NCBI GenBank assembly: GCA_002221725.1
Contig: NJFT01000392.1
Location: 1 to 18,830 of the forward strand
Direction: 5' to 3'
DNA from: Scedosporium boydii
Lineage: Eukaryota > Ascomycota > Sordariomycetes > Microascales > Microascaceae
Length of the DNA stretch: 18,830 bases
This document shows positions 1-9,808 of this stretch, one piece after another. How positions within the stretch are numbered: the first letter of the stretch is position 1; each line of letters starts with the position of its first letter. A program made the position numbers and the translations under genes. The notes under the pieces were generated by a model. The model worked only from the letters and a program-made list of their open reading frames with translations, had not been told where the DNA came from and made no database searches.

Positions 1-110
1 TTTTGGTCCACACCCCCCCCCCCCCCTTTTTTTTTTTTTCTCTTATTTTAACTTATTTTTTAATTTAATTTATTTCATTTTATTTAATTTTATTTATTAT
101 TATTCCTTTG
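1..110. repeat. Low-complexity C-run, T-run and AT-rich tract
   Basis: A run of 14 C (13-26) is followed directly by 13 T (27-39) and then by about 65 bases built almost only from A and T in short tta/ttt units. This is simple-sequence DNA without coding signal. Homopolymers of this length are prone to assembly and length errors. The stretch from 110 to 447 that follows is of ordinary composition. I see no supported gene in it; the overlapping small frames on the two strands show no conserved motif. Confidence 0.8.
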
Positions 111-447
111 AGATCGTCCAAGGTTGTCGAGAGAAGCCGGTTCTGTAAACTCGTGTCGATCTGGGAAGCCAAGATGGTCCGTTGTCCGGGGTATGTCCAT
201 ATCACCAAAACAGTGAAGACATCCCAACCATCGATGGTCAAATTCAACGCGTCTCTCAAAACAGGATCTGTTCAACACGCCGCGGCCGCACCCATTTGCC
301 GTCACCTAGATGAGGCGGTTCTATCAAAAGTGGGGTCTCGCAATATGAGCCTCAACTGTCTCATTCCTGTTCTCTTCTAGTTACCAGGTCCGTATCTCTC
401 TCTCTCAATCGCTTTGGTGCTCCCCCCAACATCGCTTTGTCTTCCCA

Positions 448-3064
448 ATGTCCCCCCGGGGTCATGTCTCTGTTGAGCCTCGATGTTTTCTCTGCGATCA
501 TGCCCTTCCTGAGGCGAAAGAATCCGTCCATCTGCCCAAATTTGTTGCGAGTAAGTAGCTGGGCTTAGAAACCACCATTCCTTGAATAACTATGCTAACA
601 CAAGTCTCCGCAGTTTTCTCCGTCTGTGGCGACACTGACGACATCTATACGGCTATCAGTTCTTCCGCGGAAATCTTAGCCTTTGCTGAAAACAATTGCG
701 CCCGAATTAATTTCGAAGTGCGTGGCGTTCGCCATACGTTTCTTAGATACCATTCTGAAACGGCGAGTGATGGCATTAGAGAGAACTGCGGATACTGTTT
801 CTGGGTTCATACGCCCTTCTTTTCACACCTTGAGTGCTGGAAGGTGGCGAAAAAGCATGGGTTTGAGACTGCTCGACTTTACCGGTTCGCCTGCCGAACG
901 CAGTCCTTGGCGCCTTGGAGAGGCGACCACCCCCATGTAAGAATTTGGGGGATTCCTTCGCTCACAAGGCTTATCAACACAGAAACAGCTCTGGGCCAGG
1001 TCATCGCCGGCATATCTCAGCTGCCTCTTGAACTCCAGTGCAAAATTGTGCTAGACCTGGAACAGGATTCCACGGACCTGTATGATCACGGCCGATATGG
1101 GATTGAAAAGGCAGCGGTGTCTAAATGTAAGGCCGATTTGTTTACGCGTCTTGTGACTGTGGAGCTAGAAACTGTGCTACTTCTACTGCATATCAACCCA
1201 AAAGTACATCACGTTCCACGTACCATTCATCCGTTTACTTGCGGCGCCGACTTCGTGTCAACTTTGTATATTAACACACGAAACATTTTTGGGCGAGACT
1301 ATATATCAGGTATAGGCTTTAACCAGAGCGGTGAAGATTTTATATCCATTCAAGTTACGTCACAGAACGTTAGAGGCCTGGGGTTTGCTCTTGGAAGGTT
1401 CGGCCTTCGCGCAATTCGAATTCTTTACTCTGATGGGTCTTGTTCCCCTTGGCTTGGGGATCCCTCGGGTTGCTGGTTCGGCCATGCTGAAGGATCTTCT
1501 TTCCATAACCTCGCCTTTCTTGAAGATGTCCGTACTGTCAATTCCTTCCAAGACACTTTTTCTTCGTTTTGGTTGCCGTGAGGGCTTAGATGCTAATTTA
1601 CAAATAGGACTTTGTATTGTGCAGCTTATGATGACCAAGTCTATTTGGCAAACTCGCAGCGGTGTGAGGCGCGCTCTGACAGATCGAGAGTTCAGTGCTC
1701 CTACCAGAGAGCCATTTGCGTTCACCTGCAAGCCTAGTGACTACTGGCCTACGCCTTCCTCGCCTATTTATCGGAGATGGAAGTTGATATGCTCCTTGCC
1801 ACTCCAGTTCGGCCCGGGCTATAGCACCGGCCTTACAATGTACTGGACTGGCCCCCTTCTAACTGGTATGGCCTCGTATGGACCTATGGGACAGACAGCG
1901 TCTATAGGCCAGCGTACAGGAGAGGCAATGCACTTCCCATTAATCCCCAGTGAGTATTTTACATCGTTGTGAATCAGACCAGGGAACAAGTCCGACCTGA
2001 TAACCCGACCATTCCTCGTCACTATGAGTCTTACTCCATCCTTTGTCTTCGAGCTCGCACGGTTAAGCTAATATAAGAAACGCCAATAGCTCAGCACCAA
2101 TATGGGTCGCACATGTCATTTTGGTCCGCATCGTATGGTAAGATTTGCATTCGACCTGATCACTTTACCTTGCGCCTGGGAGAGGGTGAGCTTCTGGAAC
2201 GGCCCTACCAAAATCACAGGTATTCTCGTCGATGCCTATAACGAGCTGGCTGCGGAAGGGTATTGCAATCTAGGACTTGTTGAGGAGCCCGTTAAGTTCT
2301 CCAACGATCCGGCGATGCTACCGCGACCGACATTGGAAGTTTTCGAGCGAGGAGACTACGATCGGTCTTCTCTTCGACGCCTGACGACGGGCTCGACTTA
2401 CAACGTGATGAGCCTACGGTTACGCAGGGTTGGGCGTCGGTGCCTCGGGCTCCGCATAGTTCACTCTTCTGGGTTGGATGACTTCCTCGGGTCGTGGGAC
2501 CCACACGACACTACATCTATCTCTACCCTGTATGACTCTACTGAGGGCCCCTTGATGGCCCTTATTTTCCAAATGGCAAAAGGCCAAAACGGCCGTCATT
2601 ACGTTAGCGACACTATCGCTTGCATAGACTCGGGGCCCTTGCATCCTCCTAAAGCACCGGTTCGTTTATCTGGCATTAACCGTAGCTCCATCTTTGACTG
2701 CTGACCTATTCTTTGCCAATCCAGTCTACCCCTGCAGACACAGGATCTCCTCAGAGCTCAATTGCGTCTCAGGACAATACGACTTGGCACTTCCCCTGTG
2801 GCAATGAGGAAAAGGTACGCTAACCACCTTCTCTTTCGTCCCGCATTGACCCCAACCCTGTGCCAGTTCGGCGCCGTCCTGACATGCATCATGCAGAGAC
2901 CCGCCTGGTGGTGTGGCGGAGAATCTGACGAATTACGCGAATACGATCCACAGCCGCCAGTGGGAATATTAACTCGTGAGAGGCCGGCGGGGGTAAACGC
3001 CTTGATATGGGAGCCGCCAAAGAAATCGAAGGACTTTTTGCGATGGGTCGAGGAGGTGAATTAA
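448..3064 (+). pseudogene. F-box-type protein gene (fungal, DUF7600-like), interrupted in the middle
   Basis: Proposed exons: 448-550, 614 to about 1577, an unresolved middle, the end of an exon at 1949, 2095-2659, 2725-2814 and 2867-3064. The first intron (551-613) has GTAAGT, a TGCTAACA branch point and CGCAG. The 3' introns (1950-2094, 2660-2724, 2815-2866) are GT-AG and keep phase. The N-terminus holds a CxxC pair (CFLC); residues around 168-185 read ISQLPLELQCKIV, typical of an F-box. Further on come SPWLGDPSGCWFG and GRRCLGLRI, and near the C-terminus RPAWWCGG. I recall this combination from large fungal F-box families annotated with DUF7600; that is memory, not a search. Between about 1579 and 1824 the frame shared by the flanking exons has stops at 1579, 1594, about 1738-1743 and 1822, and I find no phase-compatible intron that removes them. 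It is most likely a degenerate gene, or else one with an unusual intron. F-box proteins act as SCF ubiquitin-ligase adaptors. Confidence 0.55.
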
Positions 3065-3229
3065 GCGCTTAGGGGACATCCACGACGAGGGTCCACGTAA
3101 CTGCGCCTTCAACCTCGCATATTTTTGCCTCGGACCCATAATTCATGTCACAAAACCTGCGGGGCCGGCGGCGACGATTGGGGTAACGTTGGCAATTTCG
3201 TCTGGCCCCGCGGCGCTTAACCCAGCGAT

Positions 3230-3252
3230 CAAGTCAAATCATCTGTGACTTG
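3230..3252. promoter_or_regulatory. Inverted repeat CAAGTCA-N9-TGACTTG
   Basis: Perfect 7-bp arms at 3230-3236 and 3246-3252 with a 9-base spacer, about 195 bp upstream of the TATA box at 3446. The symmetry and position fit a dimeric-regulator site, but there is no second copy nearby and no known regulator to assign. Confidence 0.3.
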
Positions 3253-3445
3253 ACTTCACTCACCTGATATGTTTCCTCGGCACACATTCCCGGCCAATAG
3301 CCACCGTAGGCGTCGTGATATTTTGGGAAACCTTAGAAACTGGCCCTCGGCTGGGGGAAAGAGTAGTCGGGTGCAGGAAAGGGCCAAAAAGCGGGTGAAT
3401 ATGAATCGCAAGCCAAGAGGCCGAGAAATGGCTCGCTCCGATGGC

Positions 3446-3453
3446 TATAAAAG
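3446..3453 (+). promoter_or_regulatory. TATA box (TATAAAAG) of the locus starting at 3607
   Basis: A textbook TATAAAAG lies 154 bp before the ATG at 3607. Downstream of it comes a pyrimidine-rich leader, and the ATG sits in a good context (CACC before ATG). The promoter architecture therefore looks intact although the coding sequence behind it is broken. Confidence 0.6.
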
Positions 3454-3606
3454 TGGGTGAGGATCGCGACATGATTTCGTCAATCTCGCCTATATTCTCA
3501 AGCAATCCTCTTTGAAAGACAATTCTCGGTCGCATGCCCCATCAATCAAGTCCCTGCTCTACTACCATTCATCTATTCTCGTCTCCTTCTGGTCTTAGCT
3601 TGCACC

Positions 3607-4972
3607 ATGTCTGTGTCTGTCCAACGTGCTCTTCTATCTGATGCGCCGGAAATCCCTTTAGACGGATTACCCTAGGATCACCGGTTCGCCAAACTATACA
3701 AGGCGGCTACAGATCACTGGTCCGGACGAATAGGTGCCCCAATATCCCCCTGTGAGTCTACAACTACTGCTTTGTATGAGGATGGCTACAATCACATCCT
3801 TTTTTGCGGGTGAGAGTACGGCAACAACTCCCAGCAGCCCCCATTCATCGGCTCTCGAAAGGCGTGTGATATCATCACGCGTTACTGGGATCCGAGCGAA
3901 CGCATATTTCTATTCACAGAGGCTAAACGGGACTCGGTGAGGAGCTACGACGAAGTTGAAACACAGCTCATTGGTTACTTCCGAGAACATCTGAAATCCG
4001 AAAAAGCCCTTCCAGTCGTCTTTGGAAGTGTCGTGCGTGGTGACGAAATGCGATGGCCAACTGGTTCCGCTCTGTGATTATGTTGACGTTGGCGGGAACG
4101 ATGCCAATATAATCCCTTCCTTGGCCTGAGTTATGAAGGCATGGGTCATGTCGCCGAAGCCAACGGAGTTATTTCTAGATGACTTCTTACACCAGTCCAG
4201 TGGTTCTTTTTGTCTCGGATCCAGCCCTCCTACCATCCGAGGCCGTTCGACTGACTCATCTCACACTCCCGGCAGCCGAGGCCGCTGGGCCAATTCGCCT
4301 CACGCCCCCGTCAACCCAAGCTTCCACCTCGCTAGCTCATCTCTAGCCCTTCGCCCTTCCCCTTCTCTCCCTCCGGCTAGCCCCTCGCGTGTCCCCTCTC
4401 GGTCTCCTGCCTTCGACCGCAGCCCTAGCAACTAGCGCACCCCGCACGTCACCAACCCTTCTGCATCGAGCAGCTCTTCTCACGAGCCTAGTCGCTGTGA
4501 ATACGCTCGTACCACATTGCGTCCAGGTCCATCGAGTACCCTTGATGTTGAGCCCAATCCATTTACAAGCTCCTCCAGGCGACCCTCTCCAGCACCTCCG
4601 AGTTCAAGGTCCAATTCCAGGTCTCCGCCGAGTAGAGGCGTCAGGCAGCGCACCCCACCACGACCCAGGATTGACACTCCCTTAGGCTTCGAAGCAACTC
4701 TTGCCATCAATAAGTGCGGTACCTCGATCGACGATACTGAGTTCTTTGTCCGAAGCCGAGATGGACTATCCCGAGATTTCTACGTCCAAAGTTCCTTGTG
4801 GGAAGTGGCTGTGTTTATACGCAGGAACGGGCAGGAGGATCGGTGTTATATGGTACGGGATCCTGGATCTAGGAGGGTTTATACCGAAAGCATCGACCCT
4901 TCCAGGCTGGGTTGTGTTGGTCCTGCAAGAAACCAGAACCCACCGCGGTGGACCGGGGCTTCCGGTCGGTAA
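3607..4972 (+). pseudogene. Unrecognised protein-coding gene, broken by four stops and a frame change
   Basis: From the ATG at 3607 one frame reads as good protein to 4077 (157 codons), except for a TAG at 3673-3675 and a TGA at 3811-3813. It includes RIGAPISP, ACDIITRYWDPSERIF, GYFREHL and VFGSVVRGDEMRW. In the region about 4020-4077 the coding signal passes to the next frame (QLVPLCDYVDVGG), meets a TGA at 4127-4129, and runs on from 4133 to 4972 with a single TAG at 4433-4435. That second part begins with KPTELFLDDFL, passes through a Ser/Pro/Arg-rich low-complexity stretch and ends in a folded-looking segment (FEATLAINKCGTSIDDTEFF). The changes are of a kind expected from C-to-T mutation (CGA to TGA, TGG to TGA). 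I do not recognise the family; the first part resembles conserved fungal hypothetical proteins. One decayed gene is the simplest reading, but two neighbouring remnants are possible. Confidence 0.5.
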
Positions 4973-5104
4973 ATCTGAGAAGTGGGATAAATAGGGGAGG
5001 CAAAGGAAGGGGCGAGGGCAGGGGCAAAGGTTGGATATTTGGTGGATGTGCTCCCTTTTTGGACTGGTTTCCATTGATGGGAGGGCAGAGTACCGGCAGA
5101 GAAG

Positions 5105-5260
5105 GCTAAGTTTTCTTTCCCTCTTTCCTTCCCCCCCGCCCCTTTTTCTTTTTTTTGGTCTTTTTGCCCTTTTGTCGGTTTGTCTTTTATGTGTGTGTTG
5201 TGTGTGTTGTGTTATCTTCTCTCTTTCTCTCTCTCTATGTGTGTGGGTGTGTTTCAGATT
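5105..5260. repeat. Pyrimidine-rich and GT-repeat simple sequence
   Basis: A block of C/T runs (5110-5165) is followed by short (TG)n stretches and a (TC)n stretch. It is microsatellite-like, with no coding signal. It begins about 130 bases beyond the end of the broken gene and may include its old 3' region. Confidence 0.65.
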
Positions 5261-5871
5261 AGTTTTAATTTTGGATTCTAATATTTTGAATTGTTCTGAG
5301 ATTGTTCGTTTTTCTTTACTTTGTTTAGTGATATGGATGGGGTATTTTCTTAATTAAATTACGAAGTAGCATTATTTCCTCCGTTTTGTTTCTTGACGCC
5401 CTCGAATCGGCAAACAACGTTGAATTCCCGGTATTCTATTGTTCTCTTCCGATGTCAAACGGTCCTTACCGTAAGCCTCGAAGATGCTCTCGCCTTGTTC
5501 ACGCAACCTAGATATTAATTCATAAGCGTGATTGGAAATCCAAGCGAAATTGATTCACGAGATCCAGTTTGCTGGGGCTGATCGGGATGGAGACGCGAAT
5601 GGGGAACAGTGGGCAGCACGCATGCTCGAGGCGGTGGAACAACCATGGTCACCAGACATCTTTGATGCATCGAGAGTCGAGACTCATCCGGCCCCCCTCA
5701 AGCTCCAGCTTAAAACTTAGCCTCGGCCCGCCCCCTCAAAAGACTCGTTTACGGTTATCCAACGGACCAACATAATCCTGCCGAGTGGAGATTCCCCCAA
5801 GTCAGAAAGAGGTTTAGAGTTCCCTCTCCGCACGTTTATGATGTGCGGGTCCGCTCCCAAGCCGTGGTAAT

Positions 5872-5909
5872 GGGGGGAAGTGGGGAACGCTGGGGAGCGG
5901 GGAGCGGGG
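5872..5909 (+). repeat. Cluster of five G-runs (potential G-quadruplex)
   Basis: Five runs of four or more G occur at 5872-5877, 5882-5885, 5892-5895, 5899-5902 and 5906-5909, separated by loops of 3-6 bases. This satisfies the usual G4 pattern with four-tetrad potential. It lies about 590 bp upstream of the MFS start, on its coding strand. Confidence 0.6.
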
Positions 5910-6435
5910 AAAGTGGACAACGGGGTGTCTTGGCCTGGCGGTGTCGGAGTTTGCACTGACGTTGTTGCTGGCTTTTGCCCGCCTGGCGTCACCAGGATCT
6001 GGCCCGGCCCAATGGTGACCAGGGGGACTCGTCCAATTGCCAGCCAGAGTTGCCTCCCAAGTGGCCCCCCAACCTAACCCCGAGCCCGAAAGCCCGAGTT
6101 CCTGTTGCTTCTCCAAGAAACTAGCATTATTAATGTTTGGATACGGATTAGGTAAAGCCGCCTAGTCAAGTCAAAAATGGATGTGCCTTGGTGGGGACTG
6201 TGTCCTCGATCCTTGCCGGTGGATGTGCCGACCATTGCTGATCCAAACCCTTCTTGTTCGGCTTCGTCGACTTTAGGCCAATGGGGTGCCTGCTTTTCTG
6301 GGGGGCTCTTATCCACTCCCCATCGGAATCACTCCGTTGATAGCATTCCGAAGGGCGTTCCTCCAAAAATATATGTATGATTTATTTTTATTTAATTTTT
6401 GCTTCGTCCTTTCTTTGTTCCCCTCCAACGTCCGG

Positions 6436-6540
6436 ATGACTCTCCGACACAGCCCAAGGCTTCATTCGACGTTGCCGACTGGCCTTCGTGCTCAATGTCG
6501 TCTGGAGAGAACGACACTGTCACAATGTCTGCAATCATAA
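6436..6540 (+). other. Upstream ORF overlapping the MFS transporter start
   Basis: An out-of-frame ATG at 6436 opens a 34-codon frame that ends at 6540, past both candidate MFS start codons (6495 and 6525). If transcription starts before 6436, scanning ribosomes meet this ATG first. It could dampen transporter translation, or the transcript may start downstream of it. No protein function is implied. Confidence 0.35.
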
Positions 6541-8282
6541 TAGAGGGCGTTCCTCAACCATCGAATGAACCATCCCAAGAACTCAAAAAGGATGAATATG
6601 CTTCGCAAAACCCCGGTGCCTCGCCAGGCCAGGAAAGCGACGCCGAGGAAGAATACGTCGACATACCCTTAACCCTCGAAGCCCTCGACTCATCCTTTTC
6701 CATCTCCGAGTTGCTGAGGGCCAGAGGATTCGGCCATTCGGGCTGGGCCGACGCCCTCGCGAAAGGCAACCCCAAGTTCGGTTCGCCATTCGAGTGGAGC
6801 ACGGCGAAGAAAACCGTCATTCTCTCGGGTCCTTTTGTCGCATGTACTCTCGCCGCCTACTCCGCCGGATCGTACGCAATGCCTGGCCAGCTCCTGATGC
6901 GGGAGTGGAATGTGGGGCCTACCGTCTTCAACATCGGCATCACCATGTTCGTCTTGGGGTTCGGCATCGCCCCCATGATTCTCGCCCCTTTCAGCGAAAA
7001 CTACGGCCGCTACTGGGTTTTTGCCATCGCAGGGACGATATTCTTCCTCGGGACTCTCGGTTGTGCCGTCACGTCTTCGCTAGCCGGCATGTTAATTTCA
7101 CGCTTTGTCACGGGCTGCGGCGCTTCCGTCTTCGCGACCCTCACTGCCGGCGTCGTCAGCGATATCTACCACAAGCAGCACAGGAACACCCCGATGACCC
7201 TCTACGCCCTCACCGTCCTGATAGGAACCGGTTTGGGTCCTCTGATTAGCGGTGTGGTTGTGGACGAACTTGGCTGGCGCTGGGTCTTTTATCTCCAGAT
7301 GATCATGCTGGGCGCCACCACGTTGGAGATTATTCTCTTCTTCTCCGAAACGCGAAACAACGTCATCCTCAAGAGGATGTGCAGCGCCTTGAATAACTGC
7401 CCGGAAACGCTTGTCGAGGGAAATACGAGTGCCCGCGCCGTCGGGAAAGAGGCCGAAGCGACTGCCGATCGACCCGCATCTAGGCCTGGTAGTAAAAAGA
7501 ATGGTCGGGCACGGCGTATTCGATTCTCCGTACAGGTCGTCCAACAAAAGATTAGCGTGGCCGTAATCTGGCGCAGTTTCGCCTTCCCTCTGCGTCTCCT
7601 CGCGACCGAGTCCGTCGTGTTTTGGTTCTCTGCCTGGGTTTCCTTCGCATGGGCCATCCTCTACCTCCAGTTCAACAGTATCGGTATCGTGTTCCGCGAA
7701 ACGTACGGCTTTACAACTACGCAGATTGGAGCAGTCTCCACCTCCGTCATCATCGGATCCGTCCTGGTTGGGGTAGTAAACATCACCCGAGAACCCATTC
7801 TCTGTCGGATATGGCCCGAGCGAATGGCAACACCTGAGGGGAGGTTGCTTCCAGCCTGCGTCGAATCTACATTCTTGCCCATCGGTCTGTTCTGGTTCGG
7901 CTGGAGCGCCGGTGCCCACGCCCCGTGGATTGTTCCTGTCTTTGCCATTGGCGCCTGTACGGTTGGCATCTTCAGCATCTACCTCGCCGTTTTCAATTAT
8001 TTTGCCGACACCTATCACCGATACGCCTCCTCGGCATTGGCCGCCCAGAGCATGTGTCGGAACCTGCTAGCGGGTATCTTCCCCCTCGTCACACACATGA
8101 TGTTCCATAACCTATCCTACGGTGTGGCCGGAAGCCTTCTCGGTGCCATTGGGTTCCTCTTGACTGCTGTTCCTTGGCTGCTGTGCATATTTGGTGAGAC
8201 TGTCAGGTCACGGAGCCCGTTCGCAATGGATCTGAAAGCAGGGGATGTGGACGAAGCGGAGCGCAGAGACAGCGTGGGATAA
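6495..8282 (+). CDS. MFS transporter, DHA1-like (drug/polyamine-type) family
   Basis: An intronless frame of 595 residues from ATG 6495 (CTCA before ATG); ATG 6525 is an equally possible start. The open frame extends upstream to 6399 but lacks another ATG. The acidic cytosolic N-terminus of about 100 residues is followed by SPFEWS and then paired blocks of six membrane segments. Motif A-like APFSENYGRYW follows TM2, RFVTGCGAS fits motif B, and LIGTGLGPLISG fits motif C of drug:H+ antiporters. A long basic central loop contains KKNGRARRIRF, and FNYFADTYHRYASSALA lies in the second half, as is usual for this fungal family. Length and layout match fungal 12-TM plasma-membrane exporters. The substrate cannot be told from sequence. 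The gene is 1.5 kb from the proline module and faces the 3' end of its regulator, so membership in the module is not supported. Confidence 0.88.
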   Translation: MSSGENDTVTMSAIIIEGVPQPSNEPSQELKKDEYASQNPGASPGQESDAEEEYVDIPLTLEALDSSFSISELLRARGFGHSGWADALAKGNPKFGSPFEWSTAKKTVILSGPFVACTLAAYSAGSYAMPGQLLMREWNVGPTVFNIGITMFVLGFGIAPMILAPFSENYGRYWVFAIAGTIFFLGTLGCAVTSSLAGMLISRFVTGCGASVFATLTAGVVSDIYHKQHRNTPMTLYALTVLIGTGLGPLISGVVVDELGWRWVFYLQMIMLGATTLEIILFFSETRNNVILKRMCSALNNCPETLVEGNTSARAVGKEAEATADRPASRPGSKKNGRARRIRFSVQVVQQKISVAVIWRSFAFPLRLLATESVVFWFSAWVSFAWAILYLQFNSIGIVFRETYGFTTTQIGAVSTSVIIGSVLVGVVNITREPILCRIWPERMATPEGRLLPACVESTFLPIGLFWFGWSAGAHAPWIVPVFAIGACTVGIFSIYLAVFNYFADTYHRYASSALAAQSMCRNLLAGIFPLVTHMMFHNLSYGVAGSLLGAIGFLLTAVPWLLCIFGETVRSRSPFAMDLKAGDVDEAERRDSVG

Positions 8283-9808
8283 TTAGAGAAATGGAAATGT
8301 GTCTCTCAACATTGTCCGGAACAATCATCGAGCCCCAAGCTCGGCTGCCTACCTCTCCCCGATTCTAAGCCCGGGCTCCTATATCACATTCACCTGATTA
8401 TATGTGTGGGTATGAATCGGCACCAGAACCAGTCAGTATGGCGTCGATACTGAAACGGCCGAGGACGGACAGTCCTAAGCCGGGGCCTATTGTCCAAAGG
8501 GGCTACATTTTAGGGATCAACCAGGCCACCTGCTTCCGAAAAATCTCTGGAGGGGAGAAACTGTGAAGCATGACCTCTCTCTTGTCAATTCGAGGTCCGG
8601 TTCAAAAAGAGAGGGGAGGGGCGAAGATTGCGGGCATTGGGACGGCGACTTGAAGTCGGTCGTCATAATATATCAGCGATAGAATATAGTTATAATGAGA
8701 TCCTAGTTAGAACTTCATGCGGCGCCACCTACTTCTGATGTTTTTGCCTTAAGTGATGCTAGTTGTTTGCCTCAATGGACTTCCTCAGACCAGACTCGGG
8801 GCAGGTGCAGCCAATACCTCTGATTCCAGGACTCAAATTGACAGGTAATTCTAGACGGCTTAACCCTATGTGTCAAAATCCAGAACTGATCTTGGATCGT
8901 ATCGTGGGACCTCATAGTGGGCCAAAAATGCATGTCCTGGACTGCTTCGGCACGTTGCAGAATCATTGCTGACTGTCTACGGCACGACACTCCGTTCTAC
9001 GTTCGGGTAGGCTCCGTGGCAGACCGCTTTAAGAACGAGGCGGAAGGAGGTGACATGCCCATGTTCTACTCCTAGGTTCGCGCGTATGGCTATACGTGGA
9101 GAGTGATTGAAACTGACTGAGGCCACTTCGGTATTGCTCCTGGTATTGCTAATGAAGGGGATCTGTTAAAACCTCCCTATTTTTCTTAATAGGATAATAA
9201 GAAGAGTAAAGAAGGAAAGAATTAAGCGATATAGATATTATCTTATACATAAAGAGGAGAAATATATAGCGACTTTATTTGTCAACTCTTTTTTCTGATC
9301 TTAAAAAGTTAAGCCCAAGATAGCCCATTCTCCTACTAAGTCTTCTACAGCATATTACCTAAAAAACGGAAAGATTAGTGGATCGAGTTAGCGAAGGATT
9401 CGAATAATGTTAATCAGACTTCCGATTCTGTCGCCCTGCTATAACACTTGGTCGATAAAAAAAACATTGGACTGTCCTCTCCAATGCAACTGGTCAGGGA
9501 AATAGTGGGTTCTTGCTAATAATAGTTATATCCTAACAACCTATCATCGCCCCCGGGGAACAGTGGATAAAATGCTTTGACAGGAAGAATTTTCACAGTG
9601 ACGACAGAGGGTGAGAGCTTTGGAAGAATGCACGAGTAACAGGTGCCTCGTCTCGCCATCTTCTCGTTCGACCTGAAAAGAGTAAAACGCAGCGTGCGCC
9701 AAGCGCCTTGGGATCAGCCGGTGCCACAGCTGATGTAGATCTTTAGAGAAGAACCAATCTCAATAGGGTTTCCAGGTACTGCAAATATGAATCCTTTGCT
9801 TTTTGGAC
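8283..9808. other. Gene-free region between convergent MFS and regulator genes
   Basis: About 1.5 kb between the 3' ends of two convergent genes. Small frames at 8763-8990 on both strands show no motif. An AT-rich pocket sits at 9165-9330, including a small inverted repeat CCTATT/AATAGG (9176-9193). Nothing else was recognised, and I found no transposase remnant by eye. Confidence 0.5.
9165..9330. repeat. AT-rich pocket
   Basis: A strongly A/T-biased stretch, with many short A/T words, in otherwise mixed-composition DNA. It lies about 480 bp beyond the 3' end of the Zn2Cys6 gene. Such pockets often mark mutated repeat remnants in filamentous ascomycetes; here no terminal repeats or coding remnant are visible. 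Confidence 0.5.

Larger units (their letters stand above)
3065..3606. other. Intergenic region: 3' flank of the F-box gene and promoter of the next locus
   Basis: No gene is supported here. The region contains a 7-bp inverted repeat (3230-3252), a TATA box (3446-3453) and a CT-rich leader immediately before the ATG at 3607. The short frames seen on both strands have no recognisable motif. Confidence 0.6.
4973..6435. other. Gene-free region upstream of the MFS gene
   Basis: No gene is supported. The stretch holds a G-rich segment (about 4985-5030), a CT/GT-rich simple-sequence block (5105-5260), AT-rich DNA to about 5360 and a G-run cluster (5872-5909). A 63-codon frame at 5532-5720 begins at TTG, not ATG, and could be a gene remnant, but shows nothing I recognise. 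The final part (6370-6430) is T-rich then CT-rich, as expected of a fungal core promoter or leader. Confidence 0.5.

Noticed and set aside
5532..5720. 63-codon frame between the broken gene and the MFS gene
   Set aside because: It lacks an ATG start, has no recognised motif, and a second equally long frame overlaps it; it may be a remnant but is not supported as a gene.
6217..6230. CGG-N8-CCG upstream of the MFS gene as a module operator
   Set aside because: The spacing is eight, not ten, and the triplet pair is expected by chance in GC-rich DNA; it does not tie the transporter to the proline-type module.
7098..8018. 306-codon frame on the minus strand
   Set aside because: It lies wholly antisense to the MFS transporter and has low-complexity, charged composition without motifs; it is a shadow of the GC-rich coding sequence.
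9380..9460. tRNA-like look on the minus strand (ATTCGAAT loop)
   Set aside because: The sequence around the TTCGAAT does not form a 5-bp T stem and no matching acceptor stem is present.
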